64,000 nucleotides of DNA. Source: Bog-473 sp963701955. Lineage in GTDB: Bacteria; Actinomycetota; Acidimicrobiia; Acidimicrobiales; RAAP-2. Below the pieces are notes generated by a model. It saw only the letters and a list, made by a program, of their open reading frames with translations, was not told the origin of the DNA and did no database searches. Numbering within the stretch: position 1 is the stretch's first letter; every line of letters begins with the position of its first letter. The position numbers and the translations under genes are program-made. Location: contig OY969694.1 in the NCBI GenBank assembly GCA_963701955.1, positions 248,001-312,000 of the forward strand. Direction: 5' to 3'. Below, piece by piece: positions 51,487-61,429 of the stretch.

Positions 51487-52514
51487 GCGACGACCCATCC
51501 GATCCCGAGTCCGATCCCGAGGTGCCGGGAGACGCCCAGGCCTACGTGGCCCAGGTCATGGCCGAGATCGCCGAAGAGGTCCGACTGCGTCGGACCTCGG
51601 GCGACCTGCCGCCCGCGCTCGAGCGCGAGCTCGACGAGCTCTTCTTGGCCCACTCACCGGTGGCGGGTCGTGGCGGTGATCTGGCCGAGGCGCTCAGGAT
51701 GGTGGACGCGGCGACGTTCATCGACCCGGTTGTGCCGGTCGAATCCGAACGAGCCATCGGCGGCGTGGTCAAGAAGGGAATGCGGTCCCTGCTGCTGTGG
51801 TACGTCGGCTGGATCACCCACCAGATGAGCCAGTCGGCATCTGCGGTCAGCCGGGCCCTGCACGTCGTCGACGACCGTCTGGGAGAGCTCCGTAGCCAGC
51901 TCGACTCGCAGCGGGTCCCTCCGGCCCCGGTGGTGGAGTTCCCCGGAGTCTGCGGGTCCGACTCGTGGTGGGCCCAATCCGCGGTCGCCGCCGTCGCCAA
52001 GTCGCCCGGGCGGATCCTGCACGCGGCGTGCGGTGATGGGTGGCTGGTGCGCAGCATCGCCGCGGCCGGGGGGGACGTCTACGGAGTGGATCCCAGGTCG
52101 CCGATCGTCGAAGCCGCCACCCTCGGGGTGCTCGACCTGCGTGCCGAAGCGCTGGCCGATCACCTGCGCGCCGTGGCACCGGCCGGGCTCGGCGCCGTGG
52201 TGCTGAGCGGGATCGTCGACGGCATGTCGGTCGCCGAACGTACCCATCTGCTGCACCTGGTCGGCAACACCCTTGCCCCGGGGGGAACCATGGTCCTCCA
52301 TTCGGTCTCCCGGGAGACCTGGGAGTCTTCCGACGCGCCGGTCCAGGCCGACCTGGCCCCCGGCCGGCCGCTGCGTCCCGAGTCGTGGTGCCGGCTGCTC
52401 GAGCTCGAGGGCTACGAGGTGACGGTCGAGAGTGGTCCCGACGGGCGCGATTTCCTCGTCGTCGCCGTCCGTTCCGCGCTGGCGGTGGACGCCGACCCGC
52501 CGGCGCGGTCCTGA
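51483..52514 (+). CDS. SAM-dependent methyltransferase-like protein, polysaccharide locus
   Basis: A 343-aa protein. An N-terminal acidic and helical region (to about residue 145) is followed by a methyltransferase fold: RILHAACGDGWLVRSIAAAG (SAM loop), GVDPRSPIVEAATLG, GAVVLSGIVDGMSVAERTHL, LHLVGNTLAPGGTMVLHSVS. A related protein is encoded at 60.4 kb, sharing the VVLSGxVD motif. The N-terminal helical half may be a scaffold for assembly. GTG 51483 overlaps the wzt stop (GTGA). A likely role is to methylate the chain end before export, inferred from context. Confidence 0.8.
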   Translation: MSDDPSDPESDPEVPGDAQAYVAQVMAEIAEEVRLRRTSGDLPPALERELDELFLAHSPVAGRGGDLAEALRMVDAATFIDPVVPVESERAIGGVVKKGMRSLLLWYVGWITHQMSQSASAVSRALHVVDDRLGELRSQLDSQRVPPAPVVEFPGVCGSDSWWAQSAVAAVAKSPGRILHAACGDGWLVRSIAAAGGDVYGVDPRSPIVEAATLGVLDLRAEALADHLRAVAPAGLGAVVLSGIVDGMSVAERTHLLHLVGNTLAPGGTMVLHSVSRETWESSDAPVQADLAPGRPLRPESWCRLLELEGYEVTVESGPDGRDFLVVAVRSALAVDADPPARS

Positions 52515-52516
52515 GG

Positions 52517-53617
52517 GTGGCCGCCGGGGGGCCGGTGGCCGTCCACCAGTTCGTCCCGGCCCTGAACCCGCACGACGCCACGGGCACCCACACGCTGCGG
52601 CTTCGCCAGGCGTTGCGCGCCGCCGGGTGGCGATCCGAGATCTTCGCCGAGGCCATTCACGACGACCTGGCCACCGAAGCGTTCAAGCACTGGGCATATC
52701 CGGAGCATGCCGCCCCCGACGACGTGGCCGTCTACCAGTTCACGACGTCCTCGGCGGTGGCGGCCTACCTGGCCGAGCACCGGTTGCGCCTGATCCTGGA
52801 CTTTCACGACTTCACCCGGCCCGGGTATTTCGCCGGCTGGGAGCCGCACAGTGTCGAGCGGGCCTCCCGTGCGGCCGAGGAATTGGCGCTGCTGGCGCCC
52901 CACGCCGTGCTCGGCATGGCGCACAGCACCTTCAGCGAGCGCACCCTGCGCCGGGCCGGATGTATGCGTACCGAGGTGGTACCGGTCCTCGTCGACTACG
53001 CACGGGTCACGGCGGTGCCCGACCGCCGCGTGGCGGCCGAACTGGCCCGCGGGCGCGCCGCAGGTGGGGCGGACATCCTCTTCGTCGGACGGATGGTGCC
53101 CTCGAAGGCCCAGCACGAGCTGGTCAAGGTTCTCTGGGCCTACCGGCGCCTCTACGACGACCGGGCCCGTCTCCACCTGGTGGGTGGCACCTCGAGTTAT
53201 GCGTACGTCAAAGCGGTGCGGGACTTCGTGCTCGACCTCGGCCTGGCCGAGGCCGTGCGGATCACCGGCGAGGTGTCCGATTCCTCGCTGGCCGCGCACT
53301 ACGCGGCGGCCGACGTCTATCTGTCGCTTTCGGCGCACGAGGGGTTCGGGGTCCCGCTGGTCGAGGCGATGGTGGCCGGCGTCCCGGTGGTGACGCGAGG
53401 TGCCGGTGCGGTCAGCGAGACGGTGGCCGACGCCGCGCTGGAGCTGCAGGCGGACGACCCCTCGTATGTGGCCGCCGCGGTCCATCGGGTGTGCACAGAC
53501 GACCGCCTGAGATCCGTCCTCACCGCCTGCGGTCGGCGCCGGGCCGCGGCCCTGTCCGGGAATGAGGCTGCGCAGCAGGCCGTGGAGGCCGTCGCCACCG
53601 TCGTGGGGTGGCCATGA
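52517..53617 (+). CDS. GT4-family glycosyltransferase
   Basis: A 366-aa GT-B enzyme. The N-terminal part starts VAVHQFVPALNPHDATGTHT, which the two glycosyltransferases at 61.4 and 62.6 kb share (xxHQFVPxLxxxDAxGxHTL). The C-terminal domain has ADILFVGRMVPSKAQHELVK and the nucleotide-sugar motif EGFGVPLVEAMVAGVPVVTR (EX7E). Start is GTG 52517, 2 nt after the methyltransferase stop. The sugar cannot be told. Confidence 0.88.
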   Translation: MAAGGPVAVHQFVPALNPHDATGTHTLRLRQALRAAGWRSEIFAEAIHDDLATEAFKHWAYPEHAAPDDVAVYQFTTSSAVAAYLAEHRLRLILDFHDFTRPGYFAGWEPHSVERASRAAEELALLAPHAVLGMAHSTFSERTLRRAGCMRTEVVPVLVDYARVTAVPDRRVAAELARGRAAGGADILFVGRMVPSKAQHELVKVLWAYRRLYDDRARLHLVGGTSSYAYVKAVRDFVLDLGLAEAVRITGEVSDSSLAAHYAAADVYLSLSAHEGFGVPLVEAMVAGVPVVTRGAGAVSETVADAALELQADDPSYVAAAVHRVCTDDRLRSVLTACGRRRAAALSGNEAAQQAVEAVATVVGWP

Positions 53618-54828
53618 GCACGAAGGGTCCGAAGGTCGCCTTCGTCACCCCGCGCTACGGCACCGAGATCATGGGTGGTGCCGAGACCGCGGTCCGCCAG
53701 CTCGCCGAGCACCTGCGGGCGCGTACGAACTGGCAGACCGAGGTGCACACCACCTGCGCCCTCGACGCGCACACGTGGGCGGACGAGCTCGAACCCGGGA
53801 CGACGGAGCTCAACGGGGTGACGGTCCACCGCCACCCGTCGGCACAGGGTCGCCTGCCCGACTTCTACGGCCTTGACGGACTGCTACGCCTGGCCCCGCG
53901 CCAGACCACCCGTGCGCAGGGAAAGCGATGGGTGGAGTACAACGGTCCGGTCTCACCCCAGCTGGTCGAGGCCGTGTGCGCGTCGGATGCCGACGTCGTC
54001 GCCTTCACGCCCTACCTCTACCATCCGACGGTGGCCACCATCGGCCGCGTGCCCATGCCGGCGGTGTTCCACCCGGCGGCGCACGACGAGCCGGCGCTGT
54101 ACTTCTCGGTGTTCCGTGGCACCTTCGGCAACGCCGACGCCTTCTGCTTCTACACGAACTCAGAGCGCGCGCTGGTGGAGCGCATGTACCCGGTGGCGGC
54201 ACGACCGCAGATCGTGCTCGGCCTCGGAGTGGGGGAGTCCGAGGGGCGGGGCCGTTCGGGTGCCGAGGTGCTCGGCCTCGGTGATCGGCCCTACGTGGTG
54301 AGCGTGGGCCGGGTGGACGAGCACAAGGGCTCCAAGATGCTGGCGTCGTACTTCGCCACCTACAAGGACCGCCATCCGGGGCCACTGGCTCTGGCCCTGG
54401 TGGGCCCGGTCTCGGTCGAGCTTCCGCCGCATCCCGACATCGTGGTGACCGGCACGGTCGCCGAAGCGGACAAATGGGACATCGTGCGCGACGCCCGGGT
54501 TGCCGTCTCGCCCTCGGCGCTCGAGTCGTTCTCCTTGGTGGTGATCGAGGCGTGGGTCGATCGCGTGCCCGTCCTGGTCAATGGAAGCTGCGGGGCGACC
54601 CGGGAGCACTGTGAGCGCTCGGGTGGCGGGTTGTGGTTCTCCTCGTACCCCGAGTTCGAGGCGACGTTGCAGCGCCTCGTCGGCGACGCCGACCTCCGCG
54701 CCCTCCTCGGTCAGCGAGGCCGCGAGTACGTGGACCGTCATTTCCGTTGGCCGGTCCTGGTGGCGCGTTACGGGGAGTTCCTCACCTCGGTGGTCGAGCG
54801 GGGGCCCGGGGCGACCACCGTGTTCTGA
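53614..54828 (+). CDS. GT4-family glycosyltransferase
   Basis: A 404-aa GT-B glycosyltransferase of a different subgroup. It begins KVAFVTPRYGTEIMGGAETA (glycine-rich GGAE loop of GT4 enzymes), with VYVVSVGRVDEHKGSKML-type core (YVVSVGRVDEHKGSKMLASY) and ALESFSLVVIEAWVDRVPVL (EX7E). ATG 53614 overlaps the previous stop (ATGA). It ends the wzm-wzt-methyltransferase-glycosyltransferase run. Donor and acceptor unknown. Confidence 0.88.
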   Translation: MSTKGPKVAFVTPRYGTEIMGGAETAVRQLAEHLRARTNWQTEVHTTCALDAHTWADELEPGTTELNGVTVHRHPSAQGRLPDFYGLDGLLRLAPRQTTRAQGKRWVEYNGPVSPQLVEAVCASDADVVAFTPYLYHPTVATIGRVPMPAVFHPAAHDEPALYFSVFRGTFGNADAFCFYTNSERALVERMYPVAARPQIVLGLGVGESEGRGRSGAEVLGLGDRPYVVSVGRVDEHKGSKMLASYFATYKDRHPGPLALALVGPVSVELPPHPDIVVTGTVAEADKWDIVRDARVAVSPSALESFSLVVIEAWVDRVPVLVNGSCGATREHCERSGGGLWFSSYPEFEATLQRLVGDADLRALLGQRGREYVDRHFRWPVLVARYGEFLTSVVERGPGATTVF

Positions 54829-55143
54829 CGCCTTGTATCGCTGACGTCTCGAAACAGAGATTCGTTGGCAATACCCGCTGGGAAGCCGGGATCTGGTTCG
54901 CCCTCACGTAAGGACGGGGTTCTCGCTCCATGGGACAAGGGCACGACGGGATAGGGAGACGAGGATTCCCGTATCCCTACGAGCGTCGTGGGCCGCCCGA
55001 GCTCAACAGCGAGGAGACGGTGGCCTCCGCGCCCGCCTCACCGCGCGACTCGTCCCGCGTTCACCGGGGGGACCGCCGTGTACCGTGAGGTCGATCGCCG
55101 ACTGGCTCAGAACCCGGGCCGGTGGGGCGGAACGGAGGGGACG
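54829..55143. other. Intergenic stretch containing the first of two long direct repeats
   Basis: No gene seen. Copy 1 of an imperfect repeat lies at 54862-54932, and a related tail (GAGGATTCCCGTATCC) follows. Copy 2 sits just after the acyl-CoA dehydrogenase gene. Confidence 0.5.
54862..54932. repeat. Direct repeat copy 1 flanking the acyl-CoA dehydrogenase gene
   Basis: Shares TCGTTGGCA-TACCCGC at its start and GACGG-GTTCTCGCTCCATG at its end with 56373-56453, with a more variable middle (71 versus 81 nt). Confidence 0.6.
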
Positions 55144-56358
55144 ATGGGAGCCGACCTGCTCGCCGAGACCGAGGACCAGGCCGCCCTGCGTCACCTCGTC
55201 CGGGATCTCGCGGCACGCGAGGTGGCGCCCCGTGCCTCGCGTGCGGACGAGGAGGGGATGGTTTCCGCCGAAGTCCGAGAGGCAATTGCGAAAGCCGATC
55301 TCCTGCGCGTCACCGTGGGGGAGCGCTGGGGAGGCATGGGGCTCGGTGACGTTGAGGCCGCTATCGTGCTCGAGGAGTTGGCCCGAGCGGATGTCTCGGC
55401 GGCGCTCTGCTGTCAGCTCACGTTCAACGGACCGCCACGGGGGATCGAGCACCTCGGACCCGAGGCGATGAAAGCACGCTGGCTGCCCCAGGTGGCAGAT
55501 GGGAGCGCGTTGATCAGCATCGGGATCACCGAACCTGATGCCGGGTCTGCGGTGCAGGACATGCGCGCCTCCCTGCGGCCCGACGGGCCCGGGCGTTGGC
55601 GCCTCACCGCTTACAAGAACTACTCGACGCTCGGTGACGTCGCCCACGCCGTCTTGGTCTGGTGCCGGTGGCCCGGCGGTGAAGGCGCTCATGGCATCGG
55701 AGCGGTGATCGTCCCCACCGATCGCGAGGGCGTGGCGGTGACGGGACGCCACAAGAGTATGGGACTGCACGCGGCCACAGAGGCGGAGCTGGCCTTCGAC
55801 GGGGTGGTCGTCACTGCTGACGACGTGTTGATCACCGGACAGCCCGACACGACCGACGCCTTCAAGGTGTTGCTCAACCACCTGAACCACGAGCGGTGCG
55901 GGAACGCTGCCATGTGCATCGGCGCCGCGCAAGGTGCGCTCGAGCACGCTGTGGGTTACATGAACGAGCGCATCGTCGGTGGGCGACACCTCACACAACG
56001 CCAGGGACTCCAGTGGAAGCTGGCAGACATGGTTGTCCAGCTTGAGGGGGCGCGGCTACTGCTCGCGCGGGCCGTCCGACTGGCGGGCCCCGGGGGGACC
56101 CCGCCGCCTCTCGAGACGGCACTGGCCAAGACGGCGGCGAACCTCGCAGCCAAGTTCGTGTGCGACGAGGCCATGCAGATCCACGGCGGCTACGGGTACT
56201 CGCGCGAGTACCCGCTCGAGCGTGCCTACCGGGACATACGCGGGCTGTGCTTCGGCGCTGGGACGGTGGAGGCGCAGCGCAATTTCATCGGACGCCGCGT
56301 GGCCGAGGGGGCCCGGACCGGATCGCCCGGGTGGAAGGACCCGCTGGCCGGGACCTGA
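55144..56358 (+). CDS. Acyl-CoA dehydrogenase
   Basis: A 404-aa FAD enzyme. Core motifs: ALISIGITEPDAGSAVQDMR (FAD/substrate), NHERCGNAAMCIGAAQGALE, LTQRQGLQWKLADMVVQLEG, QIHGGYGYSREYPLERAYRD. Where many family members have YEGT with the catalytic Glu, this one has CFGAGTVEAQRN, so Glu is Ala there. The Glu in NHERC might serve instead, as in isovaleryl-CoA dehydrogenase, but its activity is uncertain. ATG 55144 follows GGAGGGG. It lies among polysaccharide genes and is flanked by a direct repeat, suggesting later insertion. Confidence 0.9.
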   Translation: MGADLLAETEDQAALRHLVRDLAAREVAPRASRADEEGMVSAEVREAIAKADLLRVTVGERWGGMGLGDVEAAIVLEELARADVSAALCCQLTFNGPPRGIEHLGPEAMKARWLPQVADGSALISIGITEPDAGSAVQDMRASLRPDGPGRWRLTAYKNYSTLGDVAHAVLVWCRWPGGEGAHGIGAVIVPTDREGVAVTGRHKSMGLHAATEAELAFDGVVVTADDVLITGQPDTTDAFKVLLNHLNHERCGNAAMCIGAAQGALEHAVGYMNERIVGGRHLTQRQGLQWKLADMVVQLEGARLLLARAVRLAGPGGTPPPLETALAKTAANLAAKFVCDEAMQIHGGYGYSREYPLERAYRDIRGLCFGAGTVEAQRNFIGRRVAEGARTGSPGWKDPLAGT

Positions 56359-56372
56359 CGTCCCGACGCACA

Positions 56373-56453
56373 TCGTTGGCATTACCCGCCGGGCAAGCCA
56401 CCACCTGGTCCGCCGTCGTGACCCACAGGTAGGGACGGCGTTCTCGCTCCATG
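56373..56453. repeat. Direct repeat copy 2
   Basis: See copy 1 at 54862-54932. It starts 14 nt after the acyl-CoA dehydrogenase stop and precedes the convergent amidohydrolase gene. Confidence 0.6.
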
Positions 56454-56510
56454 TCCTGACCCAGCCTTGATGTCGCGTTCGAGGACGGGCACGAATTCCG
56501 TATCGGAACG

Positions 56511-57893
56511 TCAGACGCCGGCGAGGGCGAGATCCTCCTGGATCATCTCGTCGATCTTGTCCAGGCGTGCTCCGCCCTCGGGGGGCTTGAGGTATCCGCC
56601 CCGCTCGTCGAAGTTCCGGATCAGCTCGGGGCGGATCACCGGTCCTTTCCCCTGAATGTCGTCGATCGTCGGACCGATGCGCCAGGCGATCTCGGCCAGG
56701 CGCTCGCGATCGAGGTTCCAGAAGCGGATGGCGTTCTCACCCAGCATCAGACGGAGCTCGTCGGCCGGCACGTCGCCAAAGGCGTCGCGGAGCCACTCCC
56801 GCGTGTTGGGCCAGGTTCCCTCGGGGTGCGGGTAGTCCCGGCCGAAGAGGATCGTCTCGACGCCGAGCTCGTGGCGCATCTCCACCTCGGCCTTGTGCAC
56901 GAAGGAGGCACCGGCCAGGCAGTTGGTGCGCCAGTACTCGCTCGGCCGGCGGACCGCCGGGAGCTCGCTGCGGTGCGCGTCGTAGAGCGAGTCGAGATGG
57001 GCCAGCGTGGCGGGGATCCAGTCCATCCGGATCTCGGTGAGCATGAGCTTGAGGTTCGGATGGCGGTCGAAGACCCCGCCGAGCATCAACTGCCACATGG
57101 GTCGGCGCTGGACCGTGCTGTTGGTGAAGTTGGTGAAGAACTCACTGGACTCCTGTGAGACGGCGTCGTTGTGCTTGACCAGCTCCTCGAGGTCGGAACT
57201 TCCACCCGCCGCCGTCGAGACATCGTTCAAGATGCGCTCGAGTTGGGGGAACACCACGCCCTGGTTGACGCCGTACCCGGCGTGCACCACGATGGCGATC
57301 CCCCTGTCCTCACACAACGACCAGAACGGCTCCCAGTACTTGTCGAAGAGGGGAGGCGTCCCCGCGTGGCGCATGAAGCCCGGGCAGAACGTCCCGGCGA
57401 ATCCGTGGTCGGCGATCCACTCGAGGTCGGCCACGGTCGACTCCATGTCCGTGCACGGGCCGATGGCGCCCGTCAGGAGGAACCGGTCCGTGGCGAATCC
57501 GAAGGTGTCCGCCGCCCACCGGTTCCAGGCCCGCGCCCCGGCATCCCAGACCTCGAAGGGATACTGCCGGTTGGTGGCGTTGTGGAAGAGGTCACCGAGA
57601 CGAAAGTCGCCGTGGTAGATCAGCTCGGCCGCCACTCCCTCTCGGTCCATGTCGGCCAGGCGCAGTACGGGGTCGTGAAGTCCGTGCCATCCCGTGCGGT
57701 GGGCTTCTTGGATGTCGGGCATGCCGACGGTGGCCCGCTTGGAGCTCAACACGTAGATGGCCCGGGGGTAGACCTCGTTGTCCTCCCGCAGCTGGGGCAA
57801 CAGGTCGTGGTAGCGGGGATCGAGATACTCGGACCAGAGGTCCTTCGGCATCCCCGCATGTGAGTCCGACGACACGATGATCACGTTGTCCAT
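56511..57893 (-). CDS. Amidohydrolase-2 family metal-dependent hydrolase/decarboxylase
   Basis: A 460-aa TIM-barrel hydrolase of the ACMSD/amidohydrolase-2 group. Metal-site motifs: SSDSHAGMP (DxH) at the start, IVVHAGYGV in the middle and ETILFGRDYPHPEGTWPNT near the C-terminus. RLADMDREGVAAELIYHGDF is a family segment. Such enzymes hydrolyse or decarboxylate aromatic or heterocyclic acids; the substrate is unknown. It is convergent with the acyl-CoA dehydrogenase gene, and both may be part of one degradation function inserted in the locus. Confidence 0.88.
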   Translation of the reverse strand: MDNVIIVSSDSHAGMPKDLWSEYLDPRYHDLLPQLREDNEVYPRAIYVLSSKRATVGMPDIQEAHRTGWHGLHDPVLRLADMDREGVAAELIYHGDFRLGDLFHNATNRQYPFEVWDAGARAWNRWAADTFGFATDRFLLTGAIGPCTDMESTVADLEWIADHGFAGTFCPGFMRHAGTPPLFDKYWEPFWSLCEDRGIAIVVHAGYGVNQGVVFPQLERILNDVSTAAGGSSDLEELVKHNDAVSQESSEFFTNFTNSTVQRRPMWQLMLGGVFDRHPNLKLMLTEIRMDWIPATLAHLDSLYDAHRSELPAVRRPSEYWRTNCLAGASFVHKAEVEMRHELGVETILFGRDYPHPEGTWPNTREWLRDAFGDVPADELRLMLGENAIRFWNLDRERLAEIAWRIGPTIDDIQGKGPVIRPELIRNFDERGGYLKPPEGGARLDKIDEMIQEDLALAGV

Positions 57894-57966
57894 GTGTTTC
57901 CCTCCCGGTGCTGCATGACCCTTCTGCCACCCAGGCTACCCGGTCACGCTCGGGGGCAGGCTGGGG

Positions 57967-60313
57967 TCAGAATCCGTCCATGCCCACCATGGGTCTGTTC
58001 AGACGCTGGCCGCCCATGGAGCCCTCAAAGGGGGCGTCGCCGTAGGAGAACACCCCACCGTCGGACGCCACAAACCAGTACCCCTGCCCGTCAACGGTCG
58101 ACTGCATGGCGACGACGGGCTGATTGAGGTGGATGTTCCCGGTCGATCCGTAGAACGGCGCGTCGTACGAGAAGACGCCGCCGTCCAGTCCGACCAGCCA
58201 GTACCCACCGGTCACCGGGTCGGGCGTGATCCCGACGATCGGGCTGTTGAGGTGCAGACCGCTGGCGTCACCCGAGAATCCCGCATCACCGAAGGTGAAG
58301 ATCTGGCCCGACGCGCTCGACTTCCCAGTACCCCAGCCCGTCGGGCGTCGCCGCCATCGCGACGATCTTCCTCCCGGGCGACGCCGCAGAGCCGTAGAAG
58401 CCCGCATCGCCGAAGGCGAAGATCCCCCCGTCGGCGGCCGCGAGCCAATACCCGTGGCCATCGGGGGTCGCCGCCATTCCCACGACGGGCGCGTTGAGAT
58501 GGAGCGAACCCGTCGACCCGTAGAACCCGGCGTCACCGAAGGAGAAGATCCCGCCGTCCGAAGCGACCAGCCAGTAGCCGCCGCGTCCCGGCACTGCAGC
58601 CATGCCGACGACCGGTTGGTTGAGCGTCAGGCTTCCGGTGCTGCCGCAGAAGTCCTGGCTGAAGCTGAAGATCCCGCCGTCCGAGGCTGCGGTCAGATAC
58701 CCGCGCCGCGCCGCGGCCGGCCGATGGCACGGAGCCAGGGGGGCGCCACCCGATACGAAACCCGAGAGCGACGAATCGTGGTGGAACTGCGACCAACTCC
58801 CCGGCTCGCCGACGCGGCCGCCGTTGGACCCGGTGACCTCGAAGTGCTGCACGATGCCTTGCGCGGGGCAGTTCTGCGTGCACGAAGGGCTGATCCCCGA
58901 GTAGCCGGCCACCGTGATGCCGATCGTGCCGTTGGCGTCGGCGGTCACGAGCGCGGCGTTCTGGAATCCATAGACCTCATGGATCGGGATCCCTCCATTT
59001 CCCGATCCATCGTCCACGTTGGCCACCGAGATCCCGGTCTTGCCGTCCAGAATGAAGAGCCCCCGGTCGGTGGGAACGATCACGTCCTGGTAGCCGCCTC
59101 CCGTCAGGTCCGCCGAGGTCACCGACCCAATGACGGCGCCGCCCACGTCGGACTTCCAGATGGTGGCACCTGTGGCCGCGTCGATTGCGTAGACGCTCCC
59201 GGTCGCGGCCCCCGTGACCGTGCCCTCGACCACCGCCAGCTGGCCGTTGCCCTGCACGTCGGCCAGGGCCGGGCTCCCCTTGGTGGTGCCGTCGAGGGGG
59301 TCGCTCCACACCTGGTTGCACGCCGTGTCGAACACCTTCACCGTATTTTCGTCGCTCCCCCCGAAGAAACTGCCGGTGCCCGTGGCGATGCCGTATGCGC
59401 CGCCGGGCAGGATGGGTCCGACGGCAGGGGAGGAGTCGATCTCCTCGTTGGTCTGGGCGCTGCAGATCAGCCCTCCGTGGTCGTTGAAGATCCGGACGTG
59501 GCCGCCGTTACCGTATTGCTTCCCATAGGCGAAGCCGGCTGATGATGCGCCGCCCGAGACGAAGTCGTCGCTGCCAGTGCCGTAGAGGTCGCCGACAGCG
59601 GCGGTGGAGAACACGCTGTCTGCGGTGAACTGGGGCCACCCTGTGGCCGGCATGCCGTTCGACGTGTTCAGCGCGTAGGTCATCTGACCGAGTGATCCCG
59701 CCTCGACCAGCGAGCCTCCTGCAGCGAGGGGCATGGAGGCCTGCACGCCACCGTCGGGTTGGGTATCGGTAGAGGGGTTGGTGACGACCTGGTTCCACAG
59801 CTCCGAGCCGTCCGACCCGTAGGCGTCATAGCCGCCGTCGACCGGAGCGAACGTGTTACCCGTCCCGAAAAAGAGGGCACCGTTGGGGCCCACCGAGGCG
59901 GTCGAGTCGATGGCAGGGCTTCCGGGAACCCCGATCCCGTTGACTCCGGTCGCCGGCGTCCCTCCTGAGGGGTTCCCACACCCCTCGCCCGAGCCGATGC
60001 TGTTGCCCGTTCCCGATCCCCAGCCCGGCGCGGTGGTGCCGTCGGTGAGCGTCAGCCCGTAGAGAGTGCCCTGACGGTCGCCCACCTCCACCGCGGAGGT
60101 GCCGCCGTCATTGAAGGCGACGGGAGACGCCTGGGCGACTCCGCACGGCGCATCGTTGAGAACCTTGCTCCAGGTCTCGGTGAGATCGGGATTCAATGAT
60201 GCCGGCGCGCCGTCGGCGAGAGGTGACGCGAAGGACGCGCTGACGACCAGCGATCCCGCCAGGGAGATGCCGCCGAGCATGAGCCGCGCTGCGTTTGCGC
60301 GGGCGTCCGTCAC
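57967..60313 (-). pseudogene. Secreted PQQ/FG-GAP-type propeller protein with six C-terminal repeats, frameshifted
   Basis: From GTG 60313 (or ATG 60370) a signal peptide (LMLGGISLAGSLVVSASFAS) leads to a propeller of about 500 residues with FG-GAP/PQQ-like blades (GSVYAIDAATGATIWKSDVG; DSSPAVGPILPGGAYGIATG; SVTSADLTGGGYQDVIVPTD). It then carries repeats of the SDGGIFSFGDAGFYGSTGSL type, as in the 9.35-kb gene. Near 58315 the third repeat breaks (DGLGYWEV, then VGPDLHLR and stop); in another frame it goes on as SASGQIFTFGDAGFSGDASG and three repeats end at 57967. A loss of two bases explains it. Surface role inferred. Confidence 0.78.
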
Positions 60314-60388
60314 GTTCCGAGTAATCCCACGATCGCCGGTCAAAGCTAGCGCACGAGTCCGGTGGGCCACACCGCCCTCGGAACCTCG

Positions 60389-61429
60389 ATGGCAGCGCCG
60401 GTAGCATCGATCGACGTGTCAGCCGCGCCATGTCCTGCCGACGACGCCAAAGGCGCCGACCCCTCCGAGGGCTCCAACCGGGGTGGGACCACGGGGGTTC
60501 CCGCCACCCCAGAACGAGAGCGTGCGGCGGAAGCCCTTCGGGCAGCGTTCACGCGGCTGGCACCCCAGGGGAGCGACGCCTGGAACTTTCTGGCGGCCTT
60601 CACGCACCTCGGTGATCGCTACGGCCCCTACCAGCCGGGCGCGTCCGCCCTTTCCGACGCGCGCCGCGGACCCGACGCTTCACGGCGCCAGGGTCGGGTC
60701 GGCGGGTTCGGAAGACTCCGACCCGGGCGGGCGCGACACGCCGAGACTCCGGTCGACGCGGCCGAACTCGACGAGGCCATGGGGCACGTCGTCGAGGCCT
60801 TCCGGTTTCTCTCCGCCCGCGTGGCCACCCTCGAGGAGCGTCTGGCCTACGAGGACGCGCCCGTCGACGGCGCGGCCTGGCTCGTTCCTGCGCGCGAGCT
60901 CGGAGCGTGGGTGAAACCCCTTGCCTCGTACCTGCTCGAACGTTCGCCCGGGGGCCCCATCGTCCACGCAGACTGCGGCGAGGGCTCGCTCCTCCATGCG
61001 TTGGCCGAAGGAGGGGCCGACGCACTCGGTGTGGAACCTCGCGGCGGGGTGGCCCTCCGTGCCCTCGAAGGTGGGTGCGCGGTGACGATCGGGGAGGCGT
61101 CCGAGCGGCTGGCCTCGTCGGCCTCAGGGTCGCTGGGCGGAGTGGTGTTGAGCGGTGTCGTCGATCGTCTTCCCCTCCACGCCGTGCTCCCGCTGCTGGC
61201 CCAGTGCCGGCGAACCCTGGCCCTCGGAGCTCCGCTGGTCGTGGTAGTCGAATCGGCCCTCACCGTGGAGCAACGGGAGCCGGCGGCCCGCGACGTGTCG
61301 TGGCGACCCCTGCACCGCGAGACCTGGGAGCTCCTACTGGACCGGTCGGGCTTTGTCGACATCGCGCCGGTGTCCGGCGCCGCAGACGCCGACGGTCGCC
61401 TCGCCCTGTCCGCTGCCACCCCCGCGTGA
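60389..61429 (+). CDS. Methyltransferase-like protein, polysaccharide locus paralogue
   Basis: A 346-aa protein related to the one at 51.5 kb: an N-terminal helical region (ERERAAEALRAAFTRLAPQG; LDEAMGHVVEAFRFLSARVA), then a fold with PIVHADCGEGSLLHALAEGG, DALGVEPRGGVALRAL, GGVVLSGVVDRLPLHAVLPL. The SAM loop (DCGEGS) is a weak match to the canonical GxGxG. Start ATG 60389 lies inside the upstream region of the opposite gene; GTG 60416 is another option. It is coupled to the next glycosyltransferase. Confidence 0.75.
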   Translation: MAAPVASIDVSAAPCPADDAKGADPSEGSNRGGTTGVPATPERERAAEALRAAFTRLAPQGSDAWNFLAAFTHLGDRYGPYQPGASALSDARRGPDASRRQGRVGGFGRLRPGRARHAETPVDAAELDEAMGHVVEAFRFLSARVATLEERLAYEDAPVDGAAWLVPARELGAWVKPLASYLLERSPGGPIVHADCGEGSLLHALAEGGADALGVEPRGGVALRALEGGCAVTIGEASERLASSASGSLGGVVLSGVVDRLPLHAVLPLLAQCRRTLALGAPLVVVVESALTVEQREPAARDVSWRPLHRETWELLLDRSGFVDIAPVSGAADADGRLALSAATPA

